Part shown: in pieces, positions 4,736 to 5,281 of the stretch
Layout of the letters: the number at the start of each line of letters is the position of its first letter
How positions within the stretch are numbered: the first letter of the stretch is position 1
Origin: Spirochaetaceae bacterium
Lineage (GTDB): Bacteria > Spirochaetota > Spirochaetia > Treponematales > Breznakiellaceae
DNA length: 5,281 bases
Direction: 5' to 3'
Assembly: GCA_031258335.1 (NCBI GenBank)
Contig: JAIRMY010000236.1
Span: forward strand, 1-5,281
Program-made: the position numbers and the translations under genes
Notes under the pieces: generated by a model
What the model was told of the DNA's origin: nothing
Database searches by the model: none
What the model saw: the letters and a program-made list of their open reading frames with translations, nothing else

Positions 4736-5281
4736 TCACTGAATTTTTAATGTTGACAAGGCTATTATCGCAAACAACCCGCCAAGTATCCAGAAACGGT
4801 TTACAACTTTTGTTTCTTCCCAGCCTGACAATTCAAAATGATGGTGCAGCGGGGCCATTTTGAACACACGCTTCTTTTTCATCTTGTACACAAACACCTG
4901 TATTATTACCGACGCCGCTTCGAGCACAAAGACCCCTCCGGCTATCAGCACGACTATTTCTTTTTTTATCAGCAGCGATACTACCGATATGACTCCGCCC
5001 AAGGCAAGGCTTCCTACATCGCCCATGAATACATCGGCGGGGTGGGCGTTAAACCAGAGAAAACCGACGCAGGCGCCCACACCCGCGAGGCAGAACACGG
5101 TAAGCTCTCCAGCGCCCGGAATGTACGGAATCCCTAGGTACTCCGAATAGTCGGCGCGGCCTGAAAGGTATGTGAGGATTGCGAGGCTTATGAATACGAA
5201 TATTAGAAGTCCTGATGCAAGGCCGTCAAGCCCGTCGCTCAAGTTTACAGCGTTGCTTTCACCCACCATGAGCAGCACGGC
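4736..5281 (-). CDS. mraY: Phospho-MurNAc-pentapeptide transferase MraY (3' part)
   Basis: Integral membrane enzyme that transfers phospho-MurNAc-pentapeptide from UDP to undecaprenyl phosphate, making lipid I. The frame is open at the right edge; 181 residues of the usual roughly 360 are visible, so the first half including the early Asp pair is outside. Numbering from the edge, visible signatures are NAVNLSDGLDGLA (10-22), FMGDVGSLALGG (85-96) with the essential Asp at 88, and APLHHHFELSGWEETKVV (143-160) with the triple His (146-148) on the cytoplasmic loop. Hydrophobic segments lie between these motifs, and the last membrane helix ends four residues before the stop (TGA, 4738-4736). The in-frame GTG at 5278 is internal, not a start. 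It is followed by ftsW without murD between, a compact arrangement that fits spirochaetes. Confidence 0.97.
   Translation of the reverse strand, partial: AVLLMVGESNAVNLSDGLDGLASGLLIFVFISLAILTYLSGRADYSEYLGIPYIPGAGELTVFCLAGVGACVGFLWFNAHPADVFMGDVGSLALGGVISVVSLLIKKEIVVLIAGGVFVLEAASVIIQVFVYKMKKKRVFKMAPLHHHFELSGWEETKVVNRFWILGGLFAIIALSTLKIQ

Overview
The window is a stretch of the bacterial division and cell-wall (dcw) cluster. Every gene lies on the minus strand, so transcription runs from high to low coordinates: mraY (3' part), ftsW, ftsQ/divIB, ftsA, then ftsZ (5' part). All five identifications rest on family signatures read directly from the translations. The proportion of G+C looks close to half, and AUA is a favoured isoleucine codon.

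The organism is most likely a spirochaete, probably treponeme-like. This is inferred from the style of FtsZ (IGSKLTGGLGAGGRPEIG block, ANTDLQAL loop, PNQ instead of PND), from FtsW (VPEIQSDFIFS), and from a compact order mraY-ftsW-ftsQ-ftsA-ftsZ with no murD, murG, murC, murB or ddl between. From memory that slimmed order occurs in treponemes; a database search would settle it.

Layout, in the direction of transcription. The 3' half of mraY (5281-4736) ends 78 bp before ftsW; that gap carries a plausible promoter and a strong purine-rich ribosome binding site. ftsW (4657-3497) overlaps the start of ftsQ (3519-2680) by 23 nt if the first ATG of ftsQ is used. ftsA follows ftsQ with a 2-nt gap (ATG start) or a GTGA overlap (GTG start). 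ftsA ends at 1406. A 543-bp non-coding stretch (863-1405) then breaks the otherwise tight cluster. It contains five perfect hairpins, a terminator-like G/C stem with a T tract, three tandem 18-bp units and a 7-bp repeat. ftsZ starts at 862 behind its own good Shine-Dalgarno sequence and a possible promoter, and leaves the window at base 1 after 287 codons.

Together the genes cover lipid I synthesis (MraY), septal glycan polymerisation (FtsW), the periplasmic divisome linker (FtsQ), the membrane anchor of the Z-ring (FtsA) and the ring itself (FtsZ). The coding part is ordinary. What deserves attention is the structured, repeat-rich spacer between ftsA and ftsZ, and a tyrosine where FtsZ normally has a conserved asparagine at the nucleotide pocket. 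No wholly new system was found.
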